Shown in pieces: positions 1 to 12,718 of a DNA stretch of 64,000 nt; position 1 is the first letter of the stretch, and the number at the start of each line of letters is the position of its first letter. The stretch spans positions 434,001 through 498,000 of the forward strand of contig JAHREC010000018.1 in the NCBI GenBank assembly GCA_020081605.1. Direction: 5' to 3'. The notes under the pieces were generated by a model, which saw only the letters and a program-made list of their open reading frames with translations, made no database searches and was not told the DNA's origin. The DNA comes from Albifimbria verrucaria. Lineage: Eukaryota; Ascomycota; Sordariomycetes; Hypocreales; Stachybotryaceae. Position numbers and translations under genes: made by a program.

Positions 1-1
1 T

Positions 2-980
2 AGATTTGTTGGTCGAGTGAACCCAGCGACTAAAGAGCTTACCTGGCCTAGCACGGGTGTCGCGTTCACCTTCACGGGCACGTCTGCCTCCATCAACATT
101 AACGCTGTAAGCGGCGCCTCGAGCGTCGATTTATACATTGACGGGGGTGACCCAATCATCATTCCAAATGTGAACGGGACCTCGATCAACACTCCGAAAT
201 TACCGCAGGGTACTCACACCGTTGAACTCCGGAAGCGTTCTGAGACATATTTTGGCACCTTCCGGATCGTTGATGTCACCACGGATGGCACACTTGGTGA
301 GAGTGTGGCTCCTAAGCGAAAGATTGAAATCATAGGCGATTCAATCTCTGTCGGCTATGGCCTTGATGGTGTGCTCCCATGTACCGACTCTGCAGTTTTG
401 CAAAACAACCCCAAGACCTATGGCGCAGTGGCTGCTCGGGCACTTGATGCGGACTACAGTGTTGTGGCATGGAGCGGCAAGGGATTGATCCGCAACTATG
501 CTTCGACACCCCCGACACGCTGCCGCCGATGCCTGTCATGTACACGCGCTATGGGGCCAACGATATTGATAATAGCTTCACATTTCCTTCATCTTGGGTA
601 CCAGATGCAGTGGTCATCAATCTTGGCACGAACGACTTCAGCTATCTGAACGTGCGACCCCTGTCGACCCTGAAGACCTTATCAATGCACTGGTCAAGCT
701 TGTGAAGAGCATACATTCATACTATCCGGCAGCCCAGTTCTTTTTCGTGTCTTCACCAATGCTTAACGACAACTACCCTACCAGCGCAGATGCGCAAAAA
801 TCCACTCATTTGAAAGTGCTGAAGGATTCAATCCAACGACTTTGTGGTGTGAAGGCCCACATTGTGGATTGGCCAGCCCAAGGGCCGGAAGTAGGCTGTG
901 ATTATCATCCTACTGCCGCTACCCATGCTCAGGGCGCTGCGCTGCTGGAAGAGGCTATTAAATCTGCTCTAGGGTGGTAG
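2..980 (+). CDS. SGNH/GDSL carbohydrate esterase (CE2-like), 5' partial
   Basis: This is the 3' part of a secreted-type esterase that probably removes acetyl groups from plant polysaccharides. The frame is open from base 2, so the start lies outside the window. A beta-sandwich-like N-terminal part is followed by the SGNH hydrolase domain: block I is IIGDSISVGYG (Ser nucleophile), the block with the catalytic-site Asn is INLGTNDFSY, and the C-terminal DYHPTAATHAQGA carries the Asp-x-x-His dyad. The order and the jelly-roll-plus-SGNH layout fit the CE2 family. The frame breaks twice, each time as one lost base in a C run (509-513 and 658-661). Adding a base at both sites gives one 326-residue frame ending in TAG. 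I infer under-called bases, because all three catalytic blocks survive. A true pseudogene remains possible. The family call is good; the exact substrate is inferred. Confidence 0.75.
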
Positions 981-1863
981 GAAAATGCATATATACTGAG
1001 AGGCGCTCAAGCTACGTTGTTGAATAAAAAATTCCATGCTTGAACTGAAGATTCTTGTGCAAGCATATTCATTTTTCATAAGATTTATAGTGTATAGCGC
1101 CTTTCAGAACTTTGAACCTAACTGAGCAGCTATCAACCACGTCTTCAAAAAAAAGAAAATTAAAAAAAAAATTTAAAAAAATTCAAGGTCAGTCTAATAG
1201 GCAAGGTTCGATCATACGAGTGATAAAGCTCTATATTGAGTCCATTCAGTATACTTAGAATATATTTTCAATGAACCTTGAACGCTTCGACTCCTAGAAT
1301 TAGAGGCCTTTCCTCTACCAATGAAGCAGGCTTAGATTAGCTCTATGAAGTTGATGCTGAGTTCACGGTTTTATACAACAAAATTCACCTAAGCACTCCC
1401 TTGAAAGCGAGAGCGTATCTTTTCACCGAAAGATCATTATCTCTACATTTATGTTTTGTTTTGAAAAACAAAGTTAAGGAAAGAGTCCATGTACTTACCT
1501 GGAGAGGCCCTAAATATGGAATGGTCCTGAACCAGCAAACTTGTGGTGGAACCTAGCTACTCCGTAAATGTCAGCCGACATCCAGAAACTAGGATTTGCG
1601 TTTTCAGCTTGCGGTGAACTCAAACCGCTTACGAGAGTTTCCTAATACATATTAGTTGGTTATAAGGGCTCACGAAAGCAAGGATTAACTTCCCATCCTG
1701 AACCCGTAGCCCGTTGGTAAGATTTTCAAAGTAAGCTGCCTACTACCCCAGCCACAACATGAACATAAGAACTGGGAAATTTCCTCAATCTTTTCTTAAG
1801 TGTTCATTAGAAAATCCTGGTATCAATAAACTCGAGATTGATATCTCTACAGAAACTACCACA
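981..1863. other. intergenic spacer, A-rich
   Basis: No coding frame is convincing here. The stretch holds A-rich tracts around 1148-1180 and otherwise looks like ordinary AT-rich 3' flank and promoter of the next gene. Confidence 0.6.
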
Positions 1864-2247
1864 ATGCCCCATCCATACTTCTCGCACGCCGCGCTGGCTG
1901 TGGCACTTCTCCCCGGGCTTTTCGGCCTCAACGCCTTGCTACGACCTGAAGCAACTTTGGCTGGTGCACAAATCCCCGTGCCACCTCAGCCTGAGCCACG
2001 AAAGTTGGCAAGAACACTAATGCGGTTTTTCGGTGTGCGAAATATTGCAATCAGTTATCTCCTTACTCTGGTTTGGTCTTCAGGAAATGAAAGGCTTGTT
2101 GGACTCAGTTTGTTTGCAGGCATATGGATGAGCATAAGCGATGGTTTGATTAGCAGATGGCAGATTGGGGGTGGAGAATGGAATCATTGGTTTCTTATTC
2201 CATTTCTGGTCGGTTCATCTGCTGGTTTGCTTGGAGCCTTCAACTGA
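1864..2247 (+). CDS. small integral membrane protein, DUF4267-like
   Basis: This is an intact, intronless 127-residue protein. I chose the ATG at 1864 over an in-frame ATG at 1759 because the conserved-looking part begins with MPHPYFSHAALAVALLPG and the extra 35 upstream residues are low quality. It has about four hydrophobic segments: near residues 7-25, 55-70, 74-92 and 105-127. A charged loop with a PEPRKLARTLMRFFGVRN-type motif lies between the first two. This pattern resembles the fungal DUF4267 family of four-helix membrane proteins, whose function is unknown. It stands alone, with long spacers on both sides. It is one of the few genes here whose frame is unbroken. Confidence 0.6.
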   Translation: MPHPYFSHAALAVALLPGLFGLNALLRPEATLAGAQIPVPPQPEPRKLARTLMRFFGVRNIAISYLLTLVWSSGNERLVGLSLFAGIWMSISDGLISRWQIGGGEWNHWFLIPFLVGSSAGLLGAFN

Positions 2248-2860
2248 GTCATACCAAAGGCGCTCGGAATCTCATAAGGTCAATCCGTTCGATGATCTCT
2301 GTGGTCTCTCACAGATTGATGCTTGATTCCGATGTATTCCATTTCTCAATCACTAACTTCAATTCAAGATAAATGCTATGTCGTATTTAATGGCGATATG
2401 CCTTTCTGGTGTGTCAAACCTTTGTGGCGACATATTTACTGCCTGCCAGTGAGACATGTTCTGCCCATACTTGCTCTGGATGATACTCCAATTAACCTCC
2501 ACTTCTTTGTAGCTCTGTGGTGTTTAATTTGGGTTTTTATTTTGTAGAAGATATGGTAGAATGATGACCAAGTAGAAGAGGATTGATGTGCTGCAGATGA
2601 AGCCTAAAAGTGATATCACAAGGCGATCTCATGAGTATCAACTTTCACGGTTAAGCATGACCATTAGGGTCATCACGCAAATATGTAAGAAGATACCAAA
2701 GCAATTTAAAACTCAGTTTTCAGCTGGTAGGTAACCGTGAATAACAGACGGCTAAGAAGCTAATGCCTAATGAAAATACACTAAATAGATCAATAAGTTC
2801 TGTCGCCTCCAAAGGTGGTAAACGAACACAATGGTTCACAACACCATTTAGTTTGTTATA
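2248..2860. other. intergenic, between convergent genes
   Basis: This is the 3' flank shared by the DUF4267-like gene and the alpha-galactosidase gene, which point at each other. I see no supported gene or repeat. Confidence 0.5.
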
Positions 2861-4514
2861 TCAAAGGCACTGCGAGTACCATTCTGTAGATAGTTAGCAA
2901 CCTGAGACAACGCAACTCGCTTGATATTGGAAACCTACCATTCACAACTTTGCAGCTGCTTCCAGAAGAACAAGTAGTGCAGCCACTCCAGCCGTTACCA
3001 CCACATTGCGCCCATTTTTCAGACTGGCAGCCATTACCATTACCAGTTGATTGTGGGGGTGGCACGCTGGTCGCAGTTGATGTTGGCGCTTGTGTAACCG
3101 AACCACCAGTCGTAATAAGAATGACGGCCATATCGTGATTCCCTAGGCTGAAACTGACACTGGTTCCGCTACCTGTCTTGCCACTGTACATCTCTTTCCA
3201 GTTGTAAGTACCAGAACCAAGGCCAGGGACATCTTTGAAGTTGACCGACAAAGTTGCCGCACCGGTGCCTGCAACAAGACCAAGAACAACACCATTGCTG
3301 AGGGGCCTGACCAGTAAGGATAAATTTGGCCGGATACAGGCGCTGGGGCACCAGGAGGCCTAAATGTCGTTGCTGCTTTTCCTAGTTTGTCCTGGTTGAT
3401 GTCTATGATGCCCTATGGAAATGTTAGCCCAGGGATGACGAAGGCACCACGGGAATATCGTGGGATAGAATGGGCATGCCTTGTTCTTGATGATTGCCAA
3501 ACTTGCACTTGAAATCCTGTTCAAATCGTTTCCAAGGATCAAAGGTGATTTGCAAATAGCCCAGAGGCCAAAATGAAGCCTTTCCTCATTCTCTGTCAAT
3601 TTGTTGTTGCCAATGATCTAAATCTGGTATAAGCGACACAAACTCTGGTGATTGTCAATAGAACCAAACTTACAAGCATATCCAAATCGTTGAAGCCACC
3701 TGGACCAGAGTATTGAGATATACCTGCGGCGGCACTGGCGATTCGCTGGATAGAGTCCCAATCTTGCCAGTTGTCGCCTGACATACGCCATGAGTTTCCA
3801 ACGCTGTTGCCCCAAGTCCAAACATTGTCGCGGCCCCATTGACAAAGATTGAAATATATGTTCTTCGTGCTCTTGACACTTGCCAGGGCATCCCTCATCT
3901 TTTCATACCATGCGCGGGTGTTGAACTGCGGACTCCAGCATGTTTGAGGACTCTGGCCGTTAGTACAAGGGGTATAACAAGCGTCATGCTTCCAAAAGTC
4001 AACACCCCAGTTTGCCAACAGCCTAGCATCTTGAGTCTCATGGCCCCATGAACCAGGGTATCCTGCACAAGTCATTGTCCCGACACATCCGTATAGACCG
4101 AACTTTAGGCCCATTCCGTGTATCTTGTCGACCACGGATTTGATCCCGTTGGGCCACTTACTCGGGTCTGGGACAAGGTTTCCTGACCCATCTCGAGACT
4201 TGGTGGACCAACAGTCATCAATGTTAACATATGAGTATCCTAGGTCCTTCAGGCCAAGTGAAATAAACTTGTTGGCCGTGTCAAGAGCGTACTTTTCGGA
4301 TGCGGATGCGCACTGAGCGACGTTCTGCCAGCAGAATTCGACATTAACCAGCAGGCACGGAAAATGATCAGAGTCATCAACTCACCCAGCTGCTCCAACC
4401 CATAGGAGGGGTGAGACCCAGGCCATTGTCAAGCCTTTTGTCCAACTCAACAACAGTGGCATCGGCGATGGTGACAGCCTGTGCCAGCGCGGCAGCAACG
4501 AGAAATTGTTTCAT
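2861..4514 (-). CDS. secreted alpha-galactosidase GH27 with C-terminal CBM1
   Basis: This enzyme hydrolyses alpha-1,6-galactose from galactomannan or raffinose-type sugars outside the cell. Five exons fit: 4386-4514, 3674-4324, 3480-3617, 2939-3412 and 2861-2883 (471 residues after one repair). A signal peptide starts MKQFLVAAALAQAVTIADA. GH27 hallmarks are LTPPMGWSSW, VNIDDCW, WKHDACY (nucleophile Asp) and RMSGDNWQDW (acid/base Asp). A Thr/Ser/Pro linker leads to a fungal cellulose-binding CBM1 with WAQCGGNGWSGCTTC. The last 23-bp exon supplies the family ending WYSQCL, which confirms the final intron. One intron is GC-AG (3413-3479). The frame loses one base in the G run 3302-3305. A CCGGGG-type motif that could bind the carbon repressor CreA/Cre1 lies at 4791-4796, upstream of the start; this regulatory role is inferred. 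Confidence 0.9.
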
Positions 4515-6508
4515 ATTGAGGAAGCCAAGGGAAGCAATTCTTGGTGGCAATATCAGGAAGGAGATTGGGTTCCCTAATGAACAACTTATGCCCTTTATCT
4601 ACTCCACAAGCATCCCCAACCCATAAGCGTTCTGAGCACCAAATACGCCGACCTCGTTTGACCGAGTTGCCGCGCCAGTAATAGCGTCGACCGGCCAGCC
4701 GATTGACACGGCGGCAAATCAGCGAGCCTCCGAAAGTACTCTTCTTTAGGTTACGGCCTACTGCTAATGTAACATTGGTCACTAGCCTGTCCCCGGAGCC
4801 GACAACAACCCAGCAATCAGCATGAGAACGGGACTCCGTTCCCCGCATCGAGAATTTCCCGACAATCCCGCCGAGCAGAATAAAAACCACCAATAAGTAC
4901 TGCATTATGCTTCAAACTCTTATTGAATAGCCAGAATGTCCCGTGTGTGCCTGGTTGGAGTGAAAAGAATTGACGACATTTGGATTTCTTGACAACTTCA
5001 GTTCGTGAAGTGGTATCCATTGGTAATTTGACTCGTCAATGACGGATCATTATTGAGTATGGAGGCAGTTGGCGAAGAAGCAACTGAGTGTTCTGTAGAT
5101 AACTACCTACAAGACTCAACTTCAGTGGCACTGTCCAGTTTCCGCCCGCGAAAGATTGGTGGTGCCCTGTCTCCACGGTTATATCTGGGGCGATAATACG
5201 GCCAAGGAAGCCACCCACAGAACCCTATTTAGCCTCCAACAAATACGGTGGACAAAAATCACTCCGTATACGTAATATGAAGAAATGTTGTCGGAAATGG
5301 GACATGGTCGCATGCAAGCGAACATGCAACGACTTGGGGTCTTGTGGACTCTGTCCAAGAAAGAACAACAAGCAGCTCCCGATCACACTAGGCTTGTGCC
5401 GCAGTGCCAAACAATTGTACCAGTAGTACGCTCCTTGGCTGTGACCCCATAGCCTATTGGCTGTGTAGCCATTATTCGGATCAGCACGGTGGAATTTATT
5501 CCCTGTTAGATTGTTGCACCAAACGAATGTAGTGCAAAGACAACCGGAAAGAAAACCCAAGATTTCGGCCCACCGATGGTTGAGATTTGCGGTCCGATCT
5601 AAATTACTGATCGTTTATATGAAGCAAGGTAACTCATTAGACGACACTGATGTGCATTCGACAAGCGGTATCATTTGGAGGTTGTTAACTCAATATGTGA
5701 GTTGACACTAAATTTCAATTGTAGCCTCTCATCTTCGGAATGGCCCATGTCTTCCCTCCGTCCCATTCAGCCCTTCCACTGAAAAAATTGCAAGCTTTTT
5801 AAGAGCTCTTCCACTCAATGATGGGACAGCCAGTACTTGCATTTGTTGAGCCTACCAGCGACGCATTGGCGGATGAACACCAAGCCCAAGGCGAATTTCG
5901 TGAGTCATGACTGCACTCATGTTGCGCTCCGAGTCTAGTATTGATGATATTTTGGCACTCGTGAATCCAATTAATAGCAGGATAAAATTCTCAAGAAAGC
6001 CTGGGCATCGTCCTACCATGCAAAAAGCATCCTTCAAGTAGGAGAATAATGTACAGATGGTCCTAAGACAACAGCCAAAAATTTCTGAGACCTACTCCAT
6101 TTTCGCTCAACTAGAGTGCAGCACTAGGCTGTCAGTGATGTCACGTCCTTTTAGCCTGGCCAACTTGACTTCGTCATCACAGCCATGCTCCACTGGATTA
6201 CAGTATTCGACACGCGTCAGTTGATGCTTCCGAACTACGCTCCGACGACTCGGTAAACATTTACTGGAAACAGAACTTTCATCATAAGTTGAGCATACCT
6301 GAGGAATAGCCACAAATGCCGCAAGAAAGGTTGCATCATCAGGTTAGTCCCTTCTCGCTGTGCTCGCCGGACCACAGCCGGTGCTTCCGATGCTGGATTC
6401 CTTTGGTTGCCTCGAGTTTCAGACCTGGCTAACGTAAAAATAGCTGACAAGATCGAAAAAATTGGCATTTTCTTCATTGGCTCGGGCAGCCCACAAAAGC
6501 GATTTACA
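4515..6508. other. intergenic region between divergent genes
   Basis: This 2-kb spacer separates the start of the alpha-galactosidase (minus) and the ArAE-type transporter (plus), so it must hold both promoters. Several short open frames occur on both strands, but none shows a recognisable domain, intron signals or coding-like composition. I see no repeat or RNA gene. Confidence 0.55.
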
Positions 6509-9498
6509 ATGCCCACGCATTCTCGTGGGTTGTTGTCAAGCATGTTGAGTCGTGACAAGAGCGCTCCAAATTGGAAGTTACCACCCTGGCTTGATCACTT
6601 CAACAGCCATGACCTCAAAACATTATTTCGCTGTTGGGTAGCCGCATGGGTGGCTTTGCTTCTGACCTTTATCCACCCGGCACTTGTGAACATCGGACAG
6701 GCAACCTTCTTCTGTGCCCTGGTCCTGTTCATTGTACCTCCAGCCAGCATCGTGTTCGTCTACCTCTTGGCCTCCTTGTCTCTCCTCTTCGGCATGTGTC
6801 TTGCGTGGGCTTGGGGATTGCTCACCATGAAGGCGGCGTTGGCAGCACGTCCGGAAGCCGAGACAAGTGCGAAAGTGCAAGCTCTCCAACAGCAAGCGGC
6901 TATGAATGCCCAGCAAACCGGGCAAAGCGTCGCATGGGAGGCACAAATCTTGGTGCACGATGGTTTCATGTTGGATACGCGAGTGACAGTTGTATTCTAC
7001 GTCATGGCCAGCATATTTATATATGCTCTCTCTCGACTCCGATGCACCAACCCCAAATTTCTGCTCACGCAACTATTCGGTTCTATCGTGACCGATATCT
7101 TCCTCCTCTTTGGCCCTACTCTTCCGAGTTTTAATGCCAGTGTGGCTTCGGTTCTCGTGAAGCCAGGGGCAATTGGAATCGGCATCGGTGTTACCTGTTG
7201 CTTATTTATCTTTCCCAGATCTACTTCATCTACAGTACTAAACAGTATGACGAGACTCATGTCCAGTATGGAATTGTCAATCGACGCGATTCGCAAACGA
7301 CTGAACAATGAAAGAATTCCTCCTGCAAATTTGTTGCGGAGCAAAGCAAAGATGCTTGGTGTATATAAAGCTATGCAACCAGCTGTGGGCTTTCTCCTTT
7401 GGACATCTCTCGTGGACTTTGGAGTGCAGATGACTTGAAGCATTTACTTGAACCGATTCGGGAAGCTATGATGGCAGGGTTTGCCTTGATTGATTCTCAT
7501 ATGGCGTGGGTTGAGGCCGCCCAGAAAGAGGAGGATTTGAAGTTACACAACGATAACAGAGATGAACACTCGACAGAAGCCGAAAAACAGGAACCTCGTG
7601 GTCCTGGGCATCGTGAGCTAACAGAAAGTGCACATCTGATGGAAGCTTTAAGAAGCCCGGAAAGTGCATCGATGGACCATGATGTACTAAACCAACTAGA
7701 GTGTACTACTAAGGATGTTTTATCGGCATGTTCGCGGGCCATTCGACTGATTGCTCGCGCTCTGCAAACTGTCAATGCCTGCCGCTGGTTCAAGAACCCT
7801 ACACAGCAAGCTTTTGATGAGCTGAGGTCTGATCTGGAAATTATGCTGACGGAGTTACATGAAGCCAGAATAGCCTGTGTGGTTGATACCACAGAAGGCG
7901 TTTTGGAAGCATATTCTGAGATCTTCGACGAAGATGGTAATCTGGCAGCGAGCTGGGGCGCTGGACCACCCGCCATACGTGGCATTATTCTTGCCATGGT
8001 GGTTGAAGAGCGAATACTTGTTGCGGCGAAAACCATGGAGAGGATTCTGATGTCTATATTACAGCTGCTGCAGACACGAAGAGAATGTCGGATGTGGTTT
8101 CCAGCTCAACTCAGTTACGCGATAACCTGGCTACTCCATGCGAAGAACGCCGTGCCTGATTCCGGGGCATTTGCTGACGCTACGGATGATCCCGACGACC
8201 TCGAAACTTCGACTTCGTTCTCTAAAGAAGCCAAGGACTCATATCGTCGCATTCATATCAAAAGGCTATATGTAAACCCTAGGAGACGCCAAAATTCCTC
8301 AGCCGCTTCATAGTTCGCATCTACCATTGGTTTTCAAACCCAGCTGGTATGTTTGCTCTACGTATGGTGATTGTGACCATCGCAACAGCTATTCCGTCTG
8401 CCGTGTCACACTCAGCAGGGTTCTTCTATAGAGAAAAGGGAATATGGGCTGTCATAACAGCACAAACAACTATGGTGGTTTACATGGCAGACTTTACTCA
8501 GTCCCTTGTCTCTAGGGCAGTGGGGACCGTTTTTGGCGGTGTATTGGGCTTAGTCTCATGGTACATTGGCTCCGGCAACGGCCCTGAAATCCATACGGGA
8601 TGGCCGCTATTACCGCAGTCGTTATCTTCATTATTCTCTGGCTTCGAATCTTTCTGCCACCAACATTTGCTAAAGGAACCATCTTGTCAGGAGCAACATT
8701 TGTTCTTGTCGTTGGCTTTAGTTACGACCAGGGTCATATTCTTCAATATGGGCTTCCTGGTAAAGGTTATGAAGCATTCTGGAAGCGTCTAGTCACAGTA
8801 CTAATAGGCTTCTTGGTGGCCACATTGGTGCAAATATTTCCCAAGCCCCGTCAGCAACAAAGCATGTCTGCAAGACGCTGTCAAGGTCTATTGGAACCCT
8901 CTCCAGTCACTATGCCTTACTGCTTTCTCATTGGGCCCAGAAAGACAGCAATAGTCTTCTCGGGTCCATAGCAGAAGATCTTTCTATCGAAGTTGCAGAA
9001 ACTCTTCTTTCACTTAACGAAATGATTGCAACTTTGCAGTTTGAGATGACAACCGGGCCCTTTGATCAAAAGGCCCTAAGACAAACTCAAATTCACTGTC
9101 AAACCATGAATCAGTCTTTGAGAAGGCTTCTAGATCTTTCTGCTTCTCTGCCAGATTATCTACAACATCGTTTAGCTCGAACCTTTGGACTGCTCGATGA
9201 TCGAATGATTGGCGATGTTATGGCTGTTCTCAATATTTTGCAACAGTCCCTACTAACTGCGTCGCCCTTGCCAGAAAGGCTACCCACGCCTTTGATTCGA
9301 AGATTTTATGATTCTTGGGAAGCGCAACATCGAAAGGCTTCGCTCAGCAAGTCACTGGTTCGTGACGAAAACTACCGACGGTACTGTGTTGCAATGTCCT
9401 CATATCTAGGATTTTTATCAGCCATCGATGACCTAGTTTTACTCCTGAAGATAACATTGGGCGAGAATCATGTAGTAACATACTCTGAAGATGTATAA
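6509..9498 (+). CDS. ArAE/FUSC-type membrane transporter (aromatic acid exporter-like)
   Basis: This is a large intronless membrane protein (997 residues after repair) of the fungal family with an N-terminal six-helix half (PF10337-like), a long soluble helical middle, a second six-helix half (FUSC-like) and a C-terminal ArAE_2-type domain. The first helices fall near residues 35-115 and 160-245. The second half starts near FALRMVIVTIATAIPSAV and includes KGIWAVITAQTTMVVYM and LSGATFVLVVGFSYDQG. Such proteins are thought to export aromatic acids or related compounds, but substrates are mostly unproven. The frame drops one base at four sites: 7396-7397, 8282-8283, 8587-8589 and 8846-8849. With all four restored the length is exactly 2994 nt. 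The ATG at 6509 begins the conserved part. Neighbouring carriers suggest a role in toxic-compound handling; that is inference. Confidence 0.8.
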
Positions 9499-9975
9499 GT
9501 CGATGCACTACCTTGTTCGATAGTACTAGATTCGGTGGTTATTGCAACGTAATCTCATTATAGACTACGAATCTTGAATTTTTAATTTCTCAACTTTTCA
9601 GTATACGGTTCTTGACGTGAAAAAGCACACGTAGTCAAAATAACATCAGATGCAAAAACTTCTGCTCCCACCCATTCATGACAAAATAATCACCTGAACC
9701 TCTTCAATCAAGGTGGGCACATCTACTTCATTCAATCCCTTAACTTTCTATTACTTGTAGGCTCTCTATGGATTCAGATGTATTTGAATTGGAACCAAAT
9801 GCCAGTGGCCATGAAACAAATAATATGCATGCCTTCTCAAATCATTGTCATAGGTGATTTATCTTCATTAAATGAATATCTCAACAGTCTATTTTGTCTA
9901 CCGAAATCTTCTTAATGGATATCAACGCTTTCCTTCTGTAAGTCCCATCTCATATGGCATTCCAATGTATTCTCT
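9499..9975. other. intergenic, between convergent genes
   Basis: This is AT-rich 3' flank between the ArAE-type gene and the convergent MFS gene. I see no gene or repeat. Confidence 0.5.
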
Positions 9976-11937
9976 CTAAACTTGGGCATCTTGCACTTTT
10001 GTACCAGTCCCTTTTGGTGCCTCTGTATGAGCGTCTGACAAGGAATCAGCCTCAGCTTCCCTGTGATCCACCAAGACTTCTGGCTCCGGATGCTTCCGTC
10101 TCCATCTAGGGATATACCATGTGCCAAACATGAGTATACCCCACATTCCGAATTCGAAGGCTGTTGCCGCTGGATATCCGTGTGGGAAACGGGGTGCCTC
10201 CACCGTGGGAAATGTAAAAGTGGGATCCATATCTGGTTGCAGAAGCCCAGAGTCATCATGGAGGAAATAATGAGACCACGTTCGCCATAATTGGTTTTTA
10301 AGGTGGAATTGACCCATGAATACTTTGTGAACCATTAGCATGAAGACTTCAAGAAGTGGTCTTTGGCTCGACTTACTAGTATTGGTGATGCCATTCCAGA
10401 AAACCCGCCAAAGTAGAATGCAACATATTTAAGCCCGTCCGGGACGTACCATATTGACAAAACAATGCAGGCAAAGAAAGTAAACGACTGTGGTTAATCT
10501 TAGAAATTTCTTTTGGTATCGTCTGGGAGAAAACTTACGGCCTGGAAAGTCCAAAGCCCTCGTAAACTAAGGCACCCTGCTAGTGTTGTCCCAAGCCACG
10601 AAGACAAGGCTCGAAGAAGATCGATAAATGTCGGAAGGATGTTGATCAGTTCGATCGAATAACCTGCGCTCTTAAGCCATAGAGCCATATAATCCGTCCA
10701 GTAATGCGCTTGACACAGGAGGCTATCTCATATAAGCTTTTGTTCTTTGCTTGCGTGGGGAAGACTAACATGTAGCACGGTACACAAATCCACCACATTG
10801 GGCGACTGAGCGTATACCTGAATGTCTTCCAGGTAATCCCTTCTTTCTCAACAGTCGGCATACGCTTCCGAGCTAGCGCATGCTGCTCGTCCGTAAGATA
10901 CCACCGCTTTGGTGAGATCGGCAGGCCAGGCCAGAATGCGAAGCCAAGAAACGAGATAGGCAACGTAATGACACCCTGGATAAGAAATAGCCATCTCCAA
11001 CCGGCCCTTCCGCTTGTACCGTTCAGGTTGCGGTATATCGCAGCTTGCAGGTACCCAGAAAACATGGAGCCAAGCGAATTCCCCATAAACCATACTCCGG
11101 CGCGTTTAAATAGCTCTTCGTCTTTGAACCAGCTCCCAACTTTTGAGAAGTTAAAACCGGGCGGCGCTGGAATTAATGAACGACTTACGAATTAGATGTG
11201 TGCCGCCAAAGGATGAAGCTTCAAAGAAGCCAGTTAAGGCTCGAAGTATGTAAAGGTGCCAATTATGTTTGATTTGAGATTGGCTGAAAGCAATGACGGA
11301 CCAAATAATTTGAAGAGATGGCAGCAGAAATGGAGCACTTCCCGAGGTCAACATATAGCTCTTTGGCTAGGAGTTACGAATCTTACATTTTTGCCTTTGT
11401 CTGAAGTGTCATTAGGGAATTTGGCCGATAACATAGGCTGTATTATCTGTCCTGGGTGTTAGCTATCAATCTAGATAAGGTTTGCCAATGCTAAAACACG
11501 GGGCCACGGAGCCTTCATATTCTTACAAGCCACTTTATAATAATTGAGTTCATTCCCGAAAGCCTGTAGATCCTCTCGCATTCCTGAAACATAGGCATTG
11601 GTAACGTTTTGCTGGCCGAGGAACTGAAGATGTTAGCTTGGTCTACAGGTTTAAGCCAGCTTGCTTACACGGCAAAAAACTGACGATACGTTAGTTCCTT
11701 GTCTGGGTCATTTCTCTGAACGGAGTCTTTTACTTACAACTTAGGGAACCAAACACTAATATCGCAAGATCTAACTTCCGAAGTAGTCTTCTCTCCTCCG
11801 GTGGATAGTGGGCAGCTTGTTAAAGTCAACAGAGAACAAGTGGTTTTGCCATGATAGATCATACGGTACCAATCGAAAACGGAGAATATTACCGACCCGA
11901 CTTTGTTCTTTTTGATTGCTTTCCTTATAGAACCCAT
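9976..11937 (-). CDS. MFS transporter, allantoate permease (Dal5)-like
   Basis: This is a multi-exon 12-helix carrier of the anion:cation symporter group that moves small carboxylates or vitamins such as allantoate, nicotinate and pantothenate. The start at 11937 gives the cytosolic lead MGSIRKAIKKNKVG and then a typical FDWYRMIYHGK. Family landmarks follow: PEERRLLRKLDLAIL, NAYVSGMREDL, ALTGFFEASSFGG, KRAGVWFMGNSLGSMFSGYL, GWRWLFLIQGVITLPI and P(K)RWYLTDEQHALARKR. The C-terminal tail is hydrophilic, ending KVQDAQV at 9979. At least three one-base losses are needed (near 11837, 11800-11801 and 11415-11417). The exon joint near 11355-11400 could not be resolved cleanly, so this gene may be more damaged than its neighbours. 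The substrate is not predictable from sequence. Confidence 0.7.
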
Positions 11938-12718
11938 CTTGATAGGCTGGTTGGTATTGCTGTTGCATTCAATGGAGACTTTTACAGCAAAACGAACCAC
12001 GATGCCCGCAATATATATGATCTACGATCCCTGGCTAGACATTCCAATATCTCCCGAGGATCCACAAAGCCTGATTCGCCAAGTTTAGTTGATTGATGAA
12101 GCTCTAAACATCAATATGAGTGAGATTCTCAAGTTGCATCATGATAAAAGAGATGGCGTGCGAGCAATGGTTCTTGGGAGATTTCTAGGAGGCCCACAAC
12201 ATCAGCAACCTTGCCCTCGAGAGACCTATCATCTCACGAAGCACTGCCATTATTGCTTTAACTGGAGTCCTGTACATCAGTCATGCAGCTTCATTTGCCG
12301 GTGGGGAAGAGGGGTCGTCCACTGCCGTAGGAACCAAAGTGGACCTGTACACTAACAACTCAGAGGCTTATCAGCAAGCAACTAGTCTGGCAGACAATGG
12401 AGGTCATGGTTAACTCGATTTGCCGGTCTTGGCCAACACGTTGCGCTACTGTACGTTGGAATGGCGTCATTCGAAACCTCTCCAGATTAGTGTAGGATCG
12501 TCTCTCGGCCTCTTTGAGGGGATCAACAGGGACATCATTTTACAGCAACTTTACCATTATGTGGGTCAGGAACGCGACATCACACTGATCAATGAAGAGG
12601 AGCACAAAACTTTCACAATTAAGTGGATGGCTAAAAGAAATTTATATGCTACGACCTGCTATCCTCTTTGTACGAACATAACTACCTCTTATCCGTCTGT
12701 TTTCGAGTCTTTTTCACT
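11938..12718. other. spacer with possible coding remnant
   Basis: This lies between the divergent Dal5-type carrier and the dioxygenase. An open frame on the plus strand at about 12179-12411 encodes a hydrophobic stretch, ISRSTAIIALTGVLYISHAA, followed by a Gly/Ser/Asn-rich tail. I do not recognise it and see no start codon or partner exon, so it is noted only as a possible fragment. The rest should be promoter sequence. Confidence 0.3.

Noticed and set aside
1..980. Calling the esterase a pseudogene
   Set aside because: Both breaks are single-base losses in C runs, of the same kind found in ARP6, and all catalytic blocks are intact.
4817..6037. Several open frames of 60-110 residues upstream of the alpha-galactosidase
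   Set aside because: Composition is not coding-like and no family is recognisable; they lie in a double promoter region.
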